A DNA stretch of 64,000 nt from Lunularia cruciata (GCA_948567375.1 OX419755.1:65352944-65416943), one strand, 5' to 3'; counted from the first letter of the stretch, positions 39,201-53,899 are shown. Notes: generated by a model from the letters alone, not told the origin. Made by a program: numbers and translations.

Positions 39201-42200
39201 GGTGAAGATATCATGGCTTTGATGGAACAAGGTGAAAAGAGTAGATCTAAAGAAGTCGAATGATCTGGAGAGGATATCGTCCTATCTAGAACAATCCAAT
39301 TATATTCATATTCTTTTACAAGTCTGCCTAGTATGCATATGCTAGAAACTAAATTCAATTTCCTTACATTCATTTAAAATTGTATGTTGAGTTTGTTGAA
39401 GATGGAAACTCTTCTTAGTACTAAACTAGAAGGGAGAAGCTTAAAAAACGTCAAAGATAACAAGATATTTCTAGTTGATATTCTCAACTGACACCCATCA
39501 TTACAGCTTTCTCGAGTTATATTACAAGGTGTGAAAATTTGAAGAGATAGTCAATGAAATCAAAAGAGACGGACAAATTAGCAAAAATTAAAGCTCAAAA
39601 AGTGGCAAAAATTAAGAAGCTAAAAATCAAAGTGGAAGCAAAGAAGATGATATGCTTAGAGTAGAGGAGAAATTGAGATTACGGGATTTTTAATCAGAAA
39701 CATTCCATTCAATGACTCCAGAATTAGTTAATTAAATAAATAATTATATAGATATATGTATATACATACTCACTAAAATAGATACTAACTGCGTAGTTGC
39801 TGAATTAGTGACGCTAGTTCTCTTTTGCTAGAGTACATCCCTTGCAAGTCAAGTGCAAGGGATGTGCAAAGAATCCCAATGAGGAGTATTTCCATTGTGA
39901 TTGGAGTTGTAACCTTTTCATTGATAAATTCTTGTTCATTTTTTGTATTTGCAAAAAAATTTGCTTTAAGATATAATTTTGGATTCGTTTTAACTTTACT
40001 GGTATTAGTTACACTCAAATATACTGGTATTTGCTTCATATACATGCATTGTTATGCTTTCAATATATGCTTGAGATACATTTAGTATAAGTTGATGTCT
40101 AAAGTTTTCTGTTGGATCTATGTCAGTATGTGTTTACTTATATGCGTTTGTTGTTTCTTTTGGATTGGCAATGAACAAAAGTTGAGAGAATACCATGAAA
40201 GAACATTGGTGCAGAAAAAGTTATAAGTATGTAAAAGTATGTACATTAATAGGCAATAAGAGGACCCACGATAACTCTAATTGAAAAGTAGCCTATGGAA
40301 AGACATCCTTTTAAATGTTCTCTCCTATTGAATCAAAGTGAGGAGATAAAGAATGAATCTATATTAGATTATGGGTCTATTTCAAGACACTTTCTTAGAG
40401 ATGCAAAGGATAACTCTCATAAGGACCAATGCTATATTAAGTGAGACAACCAAAAGTCAACTCTTCATATTCAAAGTCAATAATAGAATATGAAAAATAT
40501 TTGAATCTATATAAAGGAGCTACCATGACTTTTCAAGAAGAAGTATGTGCTTTACCTTTTCTAGTCTAAGAAGGTGTAAATTCAAAATAAAAGCAATATT
40601 ATGGAAATGGTTTTTTATTGTAAATATATGGCCTTATTGATATCAAGATATCTTGTAGGAGTATTTTTGTCTTGTGAAAGGAAGAATAAGGTCAAGGCTT
40701 GTTACTTCTAATTATCTTTAGGTAGCCATCCTTAGGACAACAGTCCAACAGGACAAACCCATCAAGCAATGCTTATTTATAATTCCTTTATTTCTAAACC
40801 CTTATTCAAGTAGATCAAAATATTTGTACAACTCACAAGTGCTATCGAACTAGATAATAACCTTGGATTGACTCACATAATACAACAAAAGCTCATATAC
40901 TGTAAGCAAGCTAAAACTAGAAATGAAAGGTACTTATAGCTCTATAAGAAATCCATACAAATCTTTATTTCAACTCACATCACTAGCCAAAGAAAAGACT
41001 GCTGTTGTACTTATTATCCCCTAGACATATGATATCCAAAAGAAGGATATTCCTCCTCTTCCTTGTAAAGACACTAACTAATAGAAAATTGCTAATATAA
41101 AAGCATCCTCCTCGTGAAAATCCTTAAAAGTAGCTTTCTCATCTCTCAAACTCATCCTCCTCTTTTCAAATATCTCAATCTTACTCTCCACATTTTGTAT
41201 AAGGAATAAGGATGAAAGACCATGTAAAACTTGAAATCTCTAGCACTCAATATTTTCAACTCTCTTACCTTTAAAACTCACAATAGGCTCTTTTCAACTT
41301 TCTTTGTATGTATTTATGTTACAAGGTTGTATAAATCACAAGTATTAGTCTAAGACCCAAGAATGAGTTTTTCAAGGGTCTTATTTGTGTACCAAGAGTC
41401 TACTTAGCATGAATCATGGACTCATCAGAGCTTGTACTACCTTATCAAAAAGCATTCTCTTCAACTCTTGCCTATAGAACTCTTCAGGTCTAGTCAAATT
41501 ATCAAATCATCTCTCTTTTTGTAGCTCTCTCCCTCCCTCCACTACAATCCTTTCTAGTGCAAGTTGGTTTTTATTAAGACTCCTTCCTTTTCTACTCTAC
41601 ACTCTTTCTCGGATACTCTCTTGACTAAACCAAACTACTCATTGCAAGCTCTATTTTCTCTCTTTGCTTGATCTAGGTGGTTTTGAAAGCTCATACTCAT
41701 CTCCTCCAACTACTTCATCATCTAAAAGATAGTCATCTAAAGATAAACATAGGAGTTGTGACATATACACAAATGAAAGCATGCCATAAGAAAAATTAAC
41801 TTCATTACCATTTCAAACAAGGAAATAGAAATATTAAAAGAGTAAATAGACTTATAAAAGTTCATTTATCAAGTAAGAAGTCATTATAAAATTTATATAT
41901 ATTTTAGAAGAAGATATTACTCTAAAATCTCTCACATTCTGCACCCTCAACCTCTGCATTCTCTTCCATAACGAAGATCCTCTTCCTTGTCCAAGATTCA
42001 TATAGACCCTTAATTCCTTGTTGATGAGACCTCGCGCAGGAGAAAACATACATGAGTAACTACTCCACAAAAGTTCTGTTGAAAAAAATCCTTATAAATG
42101 ATAAAAACATGCAATGCAAAATCACCATCCCACTCTACGTTGCAAATAAAATAACTTCAACCAAATCATAGTCTTTGATCCTTGACATGCGAATTTTATC

Positions 42201-43840
42201 TTCATGTTGACAAGGATGTGACTAAGCCACCTTTGGTCTTTAAGGTAGAATGAAAGCTATGCTTGGTGATTTGGGGAAATAGCCTTCAAGGTGGACACAT
42301 TAACTAATTTTGCTAAAATTATCTTGGCCATGAATCCCTCGTAAAAAGCCAATACTTCATTATAGCACTATCATCCAATGTCATCCTCCCATTCCTTTTA
42401 TGAAGAAGAGTAAATGCCTCTTATAGGTTAACATCAATATTCTTGTGAGTTCTTTTGGTCTTGGTATTCAATCTCAAGTTTGGACAAACTTTATTCACAA
42501 AGCAACGTGCACAAGAATAAACAAAAAGTAGGAAAAAACCCCAATAGACATTTTTGTTTGGGATTATGGACTCACATGAGGCACTAGATGTACCAATGTA
42601 TAAGGTTTGCTGAGGATTTTTAAGGATGCTTGTATGTGGTTAGGGTTTGTTGGACTTTGTATACAATAGACTAAGAATGAAACCTACTTTCTGAACTAAC
42701 TCTATTCGAATGAATGATAACTTAACGAATGAAAATATTCGGAGTTGGTTTGGCACTTCATGTACTCAACCTACACAAAACTTTGGCCTTGGAGATTCAT
42801 TACTCTTCGTGAGTGCATACAATCAAGTTTGGCATCGGTGATAAAGTGGCCGACATCACACTTGAGATGAATGTGGCAGCACCAATATTGTACTGAGATA
42901 TCAGAACAGAAAGTTTTTATCCCAAAATACAATAAAAGACCTACAGTTATCGCACTGATCTTAATGACATTCTGAATTATCATGTAAAATTTACGGTTTC
43001 CTACTTCATATGATTGGCACGTTGAAAATAGTACATATATTGAAATATTACGGTGTTTCGTATCGAAAACTACGCAATGGTAGTGGGTTATCACCCACAA
43101 AAATTAACTGGAATGTGAAGAGACGATTTAAAAATTTAACGATTAGCGATTTCATGGACAGAACCATGAAATCTTTTATATTGATTTCTAAGAAAATTGA
43201 ACATGATCGTCAACAAAGGAATATCGAGGTAGACAGAGGCCCCACGAAACTTTCCGGGTCAGTTCCCGGCAAACCCACCTCGTGAATTCTAACGAGACCG
43301 CCCCCACTCACGGAAGAGACACGGATACAATTTCCCTAACCGCCTAATCGAAACCCAGAATTATGTTTTGTACAGTCGATACGCTGGCATACCGCAGATA
43401 TTATATGCCATGAAAACGTAGTAATCCCGCTTCCAGAATCCAAACTGTATTGAACCTCACGACTCTTTAGTACTGTCACTGAATCTCAGTACGGAAATGA
43501 AGAGACGTACTCAACAGTAGGCAACTGCGTATTTATGGCATTTAAGTCGGCATTTCTGTTACAGCATATGCCGTATGTCTGGAGGAGGTCCACATTACCG
43601 CACGTCCTTGTCCCTCACTGTCACCTGTATTTTGCGGTGACTTCTGTATTCAACGCGTACAAATCGAACATTGATGAGGAGCAACATTACGCTATCGGGT
43701 CACAGCTGAGTTCGGAGCTCCCCTTTCGCTCACTGTCTCGCTTCAGTCTGTTTTTCGTGCTTCTTGAGGGAATCCCGCGTTTTAGTTCTCTTATTTGAAA
43801 TGTATGTATAGATGCGGAAATCAGGATGATAAAGATTGAG
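36255..43840. other. Gene-poor AT-rich region
   Basis: No convincing gene. A short direct repeat (AATCTGACTTGCCATTTCTGA type, three partial copies) lies at 38788-38855. Around 39540-39700 and, on the minus strand, 41760-41400, are Lys/Glu-rich stop-broken stretches resembling those near 24.7 kb. GC rises near 37600-38000 and 43200-43800, but the frames there (37665-37871, 43535-43798) show no family resemblance. Confidence 0.5.
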
Positions 43841-43918
43841 ATATTTCCACCACACTTTTTGCTATCTCCACCACAAACCTAACATCCTAACACACAAATC
43901 TACTGTGGTGGAAATAAC
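43841..43918. mobile_element. MITE-like small inverted-repeat element, member 2
   Basis: Left end ATATTTCCACCACACTTTTT with an inner arm GCTATCTCCACCACAAACC; right end TACTGTGGTGGAAATAACAC, the reverse complement of the left end. It has the same double-left-arm design as the element at 36145-36254, but a shorter core. Confidence 0.55.
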
Positions 43919-44119
43919 ACGTCCCTAAAAGTTAAGAGATAGGAAGTTGTCCATAAAGATCAGCCAAATTTCTCAGCACTTTTGACATAGTTATCATAAA
44001 TTGAAATGTCAAGTAGACGTCAGCGCAAGCTGAGCACCCATCACTCCAAGACTGGTTTAGGCTGTAATTTTTGTACACGTGATATTTCCATGTAATTGTA
44101 TCTGTCACTGTAGTACAGT

Positions 44120-44617
44120 GTCAGATATCTGTCTATGGAGTTTGAAGTAATATCTCATAGCTAAGGAAGAGTTGTCTTTTAACTATCTCATGTGAATGAT
44201 CTCATGTTACAAGCACACTCTACAGCAATAAGATTGTATAGTTACCCGAAATTGGTCTTCGAGGAATCCGCATAATACAAACTGAACACCTACTTTTAGC
44301 TTCAGTCAGAAATCTAGTTCAAAGTTTAAAATCTACAATCTCCTGAATGTGAAGATTGTCAGACCCGATTGTCAGATATCTGTCTATCGAGTTTGTAGTA
44401 ATATCTAATAATAATATTAATAGCTAAGAAAGAGTTGTCTTTAACTATCTCATGTGAATCATCTCATGTTACGAGCACACGCTGCAGCAATAGGATTGTA
44501 TAGCTACCCAAAATTTGTCTTCGTGGAACTCACATAATACAAACTGAATACCTACTTATCAACTTCAGTCAGAAATCTAGTCCAAAGTTTAGAATCTACG
44601 ACCTCCTGAATGTGAAG
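44120..44617 (+). repeat. Tandem duplication of ~235 bp
   Basis: Copy 1 is 44120-44354 and copy 2 is 44371-44617. Both start GTCAGATATCTGTCTAT, share CATAATACAAACTGAA and CAGTCAGAAATCTAGT, and end CTCCTGAATGTGAAG. Copy 2 carries a short AT-rich insertion near its start (AATAATAATATTAATA). It lies about 1.6-2 kb upstream of the P450 ATG, so it could sit in the gene's distal upstream region (inference). Confidence 0.9.
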
Positions 44618-46186
44618 AGTCCTGGAAACGGGCATAAAACACGCTGGTAATGTGCGAGGACTCAGATCTTAATGTGTCCTAGGTCAGAGAGATCAAAATA
44701 GATAACGAAAATGAACTGTAGTGTGTCGTTACGAGAAGCCATGGATCTTGCTCTGTAAACAATGTATAAACACTGGCACCGCAGACGAAAGAAAATCCGA
44801 CGCACGTAGTATAATAAGAAGGATGGGACGACACCATCACCGCACCGCGAAAGAGCGATCTGAGATCGACACAGGTCTGGTGGATGGATAGTCGTTCGCT
44901 GAGATCATTTGAGGTTGGTGACGGTAATGAGAGGTATTTGCAGTAGAGATTCAGAGCCCATTGAGAGCAACCGAGTCCAGTTTAATGAGACACGTGTCGT
45001 GCACGAGTTTCACGATGCTCAAGCCTGCCACCACTTCCGCGATTTTCTGTCTAAACCATCTAATACCATCGCGATTTACCCACTTCTACTACATCTGGTT
45101 CACACGTACATCCATCGCACGGTGCGAGTTCTTACATGTACAGTACGGTGGCGTATTTCAAGTTTCTGTTCTGTTCAACGTCCTGACCGCCCATCATCAT
45201 GAAGCGGGTTGGTTGACGTGATAGAACTTCAGTCTTCAGCAAACTGGTCCGTACAACTGCTGCAGCGATGGATGATCAATCGAAATGTCATTCAATTTCA
45301 TCAAAGCATTTTAAGTTCTGTATCTGTTTCCAGTGTGTGTGTTGATGTGTGGGAATTCCCCATGATGTGACGGTTCACATGTCTAGTATTTGAAACGTAC
45401 TGAGGAAAACATGAGTACCCCACACTTCCTACTCGTGGTCTGTCTCGCATCCAGTTGGAAAATCCATAGCAGTTGTTGGGAAGTGAGATAGTAGGTTGTT
45501 GACTCTGCGGGCTATGCAGCAGCTCAAAATAGGAAGGCAAGGCATCATCCGCACGAACAAAACAAGAAGATGTTAAGTGAGAATTTGTGCTCACACCCGG
45601 GTTGCGTAACTTAATTTACGAGTTAGCGGTTGAGATAAAGTAGTAACGCAGAGCTGCGGTGAGGTCCTCTTGATTTTAAGCTTTAGTGTTGTCACATCGT
45701 TACGGTGGTGCCGATCGTCACCTTGGTGGATTTTATTGCTGGAGAGACTTGATTGGCACCGTTGACGAACTTTTAAGTTTTATCTGGTAGAAGAGTTTGA
45801 ATTGTGCAGTCTTCTTCTGCCAGAGGATACGTGTGCTGAACGACTAGAAGTCGCTCCGGGCCCGTCTTCATTCATTCACCAGTTCTGCGACCAGAATGAT
45901 TTATGAACTACCATAGTATTATTGTAATCTATTGCGCAGGAGCTGCTTGGAATATCCGTCGGAAGTTGTGAGCTTTAGGTGCTTTTTACTTTGAGCATAC
46001 CAACCACAACCACAACGACGAATTTATTTGCCCATTTACATTATCAGTTCACAGGGTCGGGGCCTCAGACTCCAATACCCTTGCGAAGCGTAACTGGAGC
46101 TCAGAAGCAGCAAATGTAGGAGCAGATCATTCTTGCTGAACACCCGGAACTCTTGAGTCTTCCATATCGCTGACGGTGTGGCCAAC

Positions 46187-48357
46187 ATGCTGAATGATAT
46201 CGATATTGTGGATTTAACACATAGGCTTGGGGAAATAGCATTCGAGCTTAGTTTGCAGCCTAAGGTATGGATTCCTTTGGTTGTGGCAGCAGTTGCTTGG
46301 TTTATGTCTCAGCCATATCTTCGATGTGTCGGCAAGAAGCTGCCTCCTGGACCGCCTCTGTGGCCAGTTCTGGGATCGCTGGCATATCTTGGAGGGGAAC
46401 TACATCAGACCCTTTGGGACTTGTCAAAAAAGCATGGCGATGTGATGCGAGTTGGGCTTGGACAGTACACTCTGATCGTCGTGTCAAGCGCTGAGGTCGC
46501 CGAGGAGCTATTAAGGAGAAGAGACTCCGAATTCGCGCATCGGTCGGGGAGGACTATTCAACGCAGCGCGGCAAGATTCGTCGGTTTTGAGGCGATGGAT
46601 ATAGCGTTCTCGGAATACAATCCTCATCTGAAGATGCTAAGAAAGCTCTGCACTACCGAACTCTTCACCCTTTCTCGACTGACTGCATCTGCCAAGGTAA
46701 CTTATTTTGTCAACAGCTCCTCATGCTACTGTTCTCATGTCTACATCGAGATAGGGATCAGTCTCCGCTAAAGGAAAAGTTCGCAAGGTCGTGTATTCTT
46801 TCTTTCTTCCCGCCGAGATCCACCTGAAATTGAGGTCCCAAATTTGGTACTAGCATTATATCTTTCAAAGCTATCTTTCAAAGTACATCTCAGCGTGAAG
46901 ACAAATTCGTTAGCTGTCCACGATGGGCATACTGCGCTAGCTCCACAGCTTCACAGTCCATAAGTACTGAGCTTCTAAGCGTGTCTCCTCACTCGACCTA
47001 CGTGTAGTCTCCATGGTAGTAAAACATCAATGCCAATGAGTGCCGTTTGTCGTGAATTTTCGTCAACAAAGTTGATCCCGCTGATTGATGAGGGGATGTT
47101 ATAATCACTGAGCTTTAGTTGTCCTTGTGATGTTTTGCAGGTTCGAACTGGAGAAGTGAAAGTTTTACAGGGAACCGTGCGGAAGTATGCAGAGAAAGGG
47201 CAGTCTTTCGAAGTGAGGGAATGTTTCCACAGTTTGACCATGAATACAATGTGTCTGATGATGTTCGGGAAGCGCTACTGTGGTGCCGATGTCCCGGTTA
47301 CAGGCGAGCTCCAAAACTTTAAGAGTCTGATTATAGACATCTTCGACAATTCGGGAAGGCTTAACCTTTCGGATCTCGTATGGTGCATGCGTCCTTTTGA
47401 CTTGCAAGGTATTAACAGGAAGTGGAAACATATCCGAGGTCGTTGTGACAAGCTTTTTGGACTGATCATTGAAGAGCATCGCCAGCGTCGCACCGAGGGC
47501 AAGGAGTTACGAGACGATAAGGATGATTTTGTGGATGTTTTGCTGTCAAGACAACGAGAGGATAATCTGTCGGACAAGGCCATCGTCGGCCTCCTTAGTG
47601 TAAGCGCTCTCTCTCTCTCTCTCTCTCTCTCTCAAGATACTGGTGATAGCACGTCTTTGGATGCTTACGAGTGCAGGACGGTAGTTTGAAGCTCAGCTGA
47701 CTCTTTCAACTCATTGCCTCATTTCAGGACATGCTTTTAGGAGGCACAGACACTACAGCCACAACTCTGGAATGGTGTATGGTGGAAATTGTTCGCAATC
47801 CTCAGATGATGCACAGAATGCAGCAAGAGATTGACGAGGTTGTGGGGAAAGCAAGAGCTGTGGAGGAAACAGACCTCGCTCAGCTTCCTTACTTGACGGC
47901 CTTCGTGAAAGAAATTTTTCGGTTGCACACGCCTCTTCCCATCACTCTGCCTCGCTTGAACGATAACGCTTCTACCTTGGGTGGTTTCTATATACCTCCA
48001 GAATGCACTCTCTTCATCAATGTCTACGCAATAGCCCATGATGAGAGATACTGGGAAAAGCCTTTGGAGTTCAATCCGGATAGATTCCTGGGAAGCAATG
48101 TAAATTTGTTAGGGAATGACTATCAGCTTCTTCCATTTGGGTCCGGCCGTCGGAAATGCGTTGGTATCTCCCTTGGGTTGGCGATGGTGCATCGTACTCT
48201 AGCTGCGTTAGTTCACTCGTTTGATTTTGCCCCAGATGGTATCAGTCCTCATGATGTGGATGTCTCAGAAAGCTATTTGCTCGTTCTAAGGAATAGGGTA
48301 CCTTTGAGGATTAATGCCACCGCTAGACTGCCTCCCCATATCTATCATAACACCTGA
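46187..48357 (+). CDS. Cytochrome P450 monooxygenase, plant A-type (CYP71 clan)
   Basis: Haem-thiolate monooxygenase, probably anchored in the endoplasmic reticulum and fed electrons by a P450 reductase; substrate unknown. Three exons: 46187-46696, 47141-47599, 47728-48357, both introns phase 0, 532 aa plus stop. Start: ATG 46187 is the first ATG of the frame. Residues ~27-41 form a hydrophobic anchor, followed by the Pro-rich hinge PPGPP (53-57). I-helix oxygen-binding motif GGTDTT is at 328-333, ExxR (KEIFR) with Glu385/Arg388, NPDRF at 439-443, and the haem loop FGSGRRKCVG with ligand Cys467. All key residues are present, so the gene looks functional. Family below clan level cannot be given by eye. 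It stands alone between repeat-rich regions, with no neighbouring pathway gene. Confidence 0.95.
47609..47632 (+). repeat. (CT)n microsatellite in intron 2 of the P450 gene
   Basis: About 12 CT dinucleotides starting nine bases after the donor GT at 47600. A likely length-polymorphic marker; too close to the donor to serve as an ordinary acceptor tract. Confidence 0.9.
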
Positions 48358-51300
48358 CTGATAGAAGATATATGCACTTGCGTCCAAGTTGTTAAACTTG
48401 CGTGAAGTTCCTGATAGTGCGAGAAAATCCAAGTCCGATCTGCTAGTTGAGATTTAACCAAAGATAACATACTAGATTTAGATACATTTGGATTTCCATA
48501 ACGAATACGATGCGGTTTACCTCTGCCTAAGCGCAAATGCGGCGCTCTTGTAGATTTCATTTACGTTGTCCGTCAGGATTATCATTATACTCATGCATTT
48601 CACATGTCATTATTCGTCCTTGCTCTGTGTCTCTTGTTAACGGTGGCGATAGTCATGTAATTATTAGGGTGGATCTTGTTCAGAATTGCGAAATGCTCTT
48701 CTTATCGTCTCTGGGTTCATTTTCCGAAGTGATTCCGTCGAATCACTACGCCGTCATTGTGCTTCTTATTTGTGACAGACAGGTATTGGAAATTTCAAGC
48801 CAAAAGTTGCAGCCGATAGCTGCAAATTTGGAGGAAATGATATGGTTTCCTACCACTAGTCTTCATCTCGCCTCGTCTCCTTTCATTCTCCATGGATCAT
48901 TTCTATCGTCTTTCTTTGCTACCGACGAATTTTATTATGTTCAATAAATGGTATAGTTAACGAGATTTTAAGTGGAGCCTCATTTGGACCATCCTGATGA
49001 ACGAAATCTTTTCTGGGCTCTCCATATAACAGAAAAACTTGGGTCAGGAACCTGGAAGACATAAGTTGGAATTGACTACGTGAAAATGTCTGCCAGCTGA
49101 TAGAAACCTGATCCAGCGATTAATTTGTTTCCTAGAATCTGCTTACAGGTCGAGACTCGCGCAAGACGTGAAAGCTACTCTTTGAAGTACACACCTAAAT
49201 TGCAACAGGGCGGAAAAATATGCTGCTTATACATGTCATCTTGGCAGAAAGGGGTCAGTAAGAGAATCGTGAACGGAGCGTAATCTACTCAGATCAGTGC
49301 TTATTGAGGACCCGCTTTGAGCGAGCTCGAGTTCCCAATACCCTATATCAAAGAAGTAAACAGTAAACCCACCAATAGTCTCTCAATTCACCGTGTTGGA
49401 AGAAAATCTATGCAGACAAGATTTGAGATACGCTACCGCTGGCACTACTGTTACAAGTTCCAGATACAAGCAGCCTGAACTGCTCTCCAAACTTCTCTTG
49501 AAGCTGCGTTACGATCGCCGATGTGCGGATATTCCTTCCCAGTACGACGCAGAAATCCTAGCCGAGTACTTCAACAAATTCTTCTGCAGATAATAAAAGA
49601 ACTATGGGCTTCTTCGAGAACGTAATCCATGTAGGCGAGGCGCTCGAGCACCCCTTGAGTTAGGTAGGGCAAGATGACTGCTCACAACACTAACATGTTA
49701 GTTGTTGACAGGCAGTGAAAAACAAGTCGATGAGTAGCTGCGATGAAATCGAATCTAGCTTAAATTGTGTAGAGAGTTGGAGCTTAACACTTCCAGTAAA
49801 ATAGATGCAACCAATGATCAGCTATGTATCTACGAATTGCATCCTCGGTAAATTGAAGTACCAAGAGCTCCTACAATTGAATGTGATGCATCACAGAATG
49901 GATCATTGTCCATCTACAAGTTCTTAAAACTGCTACAACTCCCAGAAATCTCAAGAAAGCATGAAAACAAATTTTATTCGAGAAAGACTTTAATTCGCTT
50001 TTAGTATTTTATGTGATCTTAGTAGCGTATAATTTGAACGCAGTCTCTATGTCTAATCGTATTCTAACACTCGTTCAATCCTTCTCAGAACACAAGCTCC
50101 AAAGGAGTAACTTATCTCAAGTTCACTTTAGTGATTTGGACTACCACAATCACCCAAGTAAAACAATTCAGCCAATAAATTTCTTTAGCATGATCATATA
50201 TTTAAGTGATAAATGAATCGAAAGAAGAACGTTGTTTAGATAGTCACCCAATTTGGAGAAATTTGACCTTTATATATTGTATATCCGAATCTGCATGTAT
50301 TTTTAGCCTGTTGGAAGAAGGAGAACACTTACCAGAGGAAGAGGGAATATGATAAACTATACAATATTACTCATAAACTCATGGTTCCAGGAGACAGCCA
50401 ATACCCCCATGACACCTTAACGCGAAGTTGGCTCACCTCCATTTACATACAAAATTCTCTCATTAATTCAGGAACAAGGAGAAAAATACAAATTTCAATC
50501 CACGGTACAGTGTTATTCAATCACTTCATTGATGTTTTGAAACACTCCAGTAAAATTATTTTGCAAGATCAACTTTCATCTAATTGTTGATCTTAGTTAC
50601 CCACCATACACTACAATAACTATATTGATCAAACTTGGAAGGGAGGGATGCAAGGAATGGAAGGAGTAGTTTGACTTTCACTTTTGGCTATTCTTATGAT
50701 GAGTGTACTTTAAGTTTTCCTGTTTTATTATTCTGATCATGTTTATTTTCTGTTTTTATTTGAAACTATTTATATTTAACTCATTAAACTTAAACGATTT
50801 AGTTTTCAGTACGACAAAAGTTCTTGCTCAAATAGAAAGAAGATGTATGCATTCTGAATAAGATATATCAGAGTATGAGTGTGAATCACCTGCAGAACTG
50901 TACTGATGTATCTGCAAATTGCTATCTATTAAGTATTAAAATTTTAATTTAATGTTCACATGCTACTCAAACCATAGGTGATTTATTTTCTATTTTATTA
51001 ACATACAATTCAAATAGCTCTATTATAAAATTACATAAAACTACACAAAATTAATTTAAATGAGGTTGCAAAGCATTTCAATAAGGGAGAAGATTGCTTA
51101 AATTTAATAAAATAATAAATAAATATAATAATAATTTTCAACATTGGTAAATTTTATAGAATAGCTTGTCTAATAAAAAATGGTATTCATAATGGGTTTG
51201 ATAAAATTTTGATATTTAAATTTTTTGAAAATATTTGTACTAATTTACACAACTCAAGAAATTTTCAAAATCATAGATAATGATATTTTATTAAAACGTA

Positions 51301-53899
51301 TATATATAATCTTTGTCCCTTTTCAATCTGAAACTTGTAAATATAAGAAGAGTGGAGAAATATTTCCATTTTGAACATATATCTTGATGACTCTTTTTTT
51401 TCCCAATTTCAGAAACATTGGTCAATTTTCCATTATGAAACTATCAATACATTTCTTTTCTAATGACAAAGAAAAATATTTTCATAATTCAATATAAACC
51501 ACTAGCCTATTTATCAACTAGATGGTTCATAAAGACAAGAATGTCATTTAAAAGCCTGTTAAAATACTAAATTTATAGGTTTATATGAGAATAATATAAG
51601 ATTGAGGATTTGGTGTAGTGCTAAACAAGATTTATATGAAATTAGAAACATTGTAACAATTTCTTAGAGGAGTTACTTTTAATAATTTGGACTTATGTTT
51701 TTATGTTAATAACCTAGAAAAGTAGATGATAGAAGAATAATAGCCTTTGTATATAGATGAGAAAAATAATAGTTTTTTGAAGTTTTTTGCCATGTCTATA
51801 TTATCATACTAAGATATTACTAGTGACTCTATATCATAATACTTTAAATTTTATTATAACACCAATCAATAAATGCCACTATTTTTGATGAGAAAAATCA
51901 TTACAAATTCCTTCTTTTATAATTCTTAATAGCATATGAAAAATTTGGTAGACTTCAAAGAAAAAAACTCAAATTTTTTGGTTATATATAGGAAATTAAT
52001 TATCAAATTTCAATCCTTGACATGGAAGAAATTCACCAAGCACTTTTTTGGAAATACAAAAACCTTAAAAATATTGAAGATAAAAAGATAAATACTAGGA
52101 TATTATTCAAGTTATTATAACGTTGAAACTTTGTACATAAAAATTCATTATGATATTGGAATAATCCTTGGAAGAATTTGGATGATTATGGTAATTTGGC
52201 AAATAAAATATCAATTCAAATTGCAAAAGAGGTTAGGCTTTTCTTATATTTATGAATGTGATTTTACTCATGATGGTAATGCAAGGAAAGGATCTTCTAA
52301 TTGGAGTCTTAATTTAATATTTCTTAAGATTGAACAAGATTGAATAAAGTTTACTATATTCATACTTTCACCACTATAAAATATAATTATAAAATAAACA
52401 TAGCTTTGATCTCATTTTTTCAACTTGATTAGGCAAAACAAAATAAAACTATATGACTATATAGAACAAAGTACTATGTTTGAGACATTTAAAATTATTG
52501 GTGAGGACTTCATTTGTTAAACATTGATAAGTAAGTACATTATTGTGGTCATTATTGTGTAACCTATGAAGGAAGAGATACTGTTATTTGTAATTGGTTT
52601 CTTATCAAGTATAAAAGTTGATATTAAGAGATGAAGGTACAAAATTCAAAATTTTCAGGTAATAATCTAGAGTTATTTGCTCACATGTTTCCAAATTTTT
52701 ACTTAAGTTTTTATTTTTTGACTAAGGAATACCATTGAAAAAAGTTTTTCTTGTATATAAACACTTATTTGTAGACCTATATGTTGTGTATCTCTAAAAT
52801 ATAAAAATATAGCAACTGCACATAGTAATTCTATAGAATCTTATTATACAGTTTTATAAAATTTATTAGGATATACTTTAGATATTACCAAAAATCTTAA
52901 TTAAGCAATATTTAGGAGATACCCAATAACCTTCTAAGGGATAAAGTAGGCTAGTAAAATACTCATAAATGTTCTTAAGGTATAACAGATAAGGAGTCTT
53001 CTTAAGGATTGAGTTATTTTGCTAGGAAGTTAGTGGTTAACTTTGGTAAGAAGCAAACCTATACACACCTCAAGTAAAAAACAGCTTGAAACATGTTTAG
53101 AATATGAATTATATTACTTAAAGTTGTTTATTTTTCTCTTCTCTTCCATCTTATGTTCTTGTCCTTCTATATTGGTAAGAATTGGAGAATAAGATGGATG
53201 TATTAACAGTGTTAAGCGCTCAAGTTATACAAATCTATATCATTTTTAGAGTAAATATCATAAAAAAGTTAAATATTTTTACTAGTTAAGCTCAACTCCA
53301 TGAAGGCATTTATCCCATTATTTATTTGTTACAAGTATCATCTTCATTTGTTACTAGTATCTAGTTTGATAAACAAGGTAGAATCTTTTATTTGAATGTT
53401 TAGCATATTTGGTAAGGTCATCATCTATGGTACCACTTGATGCAAAAGATAATTATATAATTTAATTCTTATTGAGAAATCACTAGAGGTGGAGATTTTT
53501 ATGTCCAATGTGGATTAAACCAATGATAAGAATTGATCAATAGGAGCTGAAAGCATCAAACTCCAAGATTTTGGATGAGTTTTGATATGTATATATTCAA
53601 ATGACTCATCTAAGGTTTTACCTTCTAATTGAGATAAGCTATTTAAAAGGATTTTCTTAGACAATATATCTATCATTAGATCTATTTATTCTCTTATCTT
53701 CAAAAATAACTATAAAGCTTTGGAAGACCTTGAAGGAGATTATAGTAATAGATTTGATCCAACATAGCAAGACATCTTCAGAGAAAAAGTTGCATATTTT
53801 TCCATAGAAAAATAATGATCTTCATTTTTATTCAGAATATTATGGATAAAGTAAACAAATAATAAGGAATGATCATCTCTTGATTTGAATTGATAATGT
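48358..53899. other. P450 3' flank passing into an extremely AT-rich desert
   Basis: 48358 to about 49600 has moderate GC and may hold the P450 3' UTR. From about 50600 on, composition falls to well under one third GC with no open frame worth calling on either strand. Confidence 0.5.

Noticed and set aside
43535-43798. 87-codon frame in a locally GC-richer stretch
   Set aside because: No family resemblance, no supporting splice sites or conserved residues visible.
46302-46487. Minus-strand frames across P450 exons (also 47165-47583, 47737-48039)
   Set aside because: Antisense shadows of well-supported coding exons.
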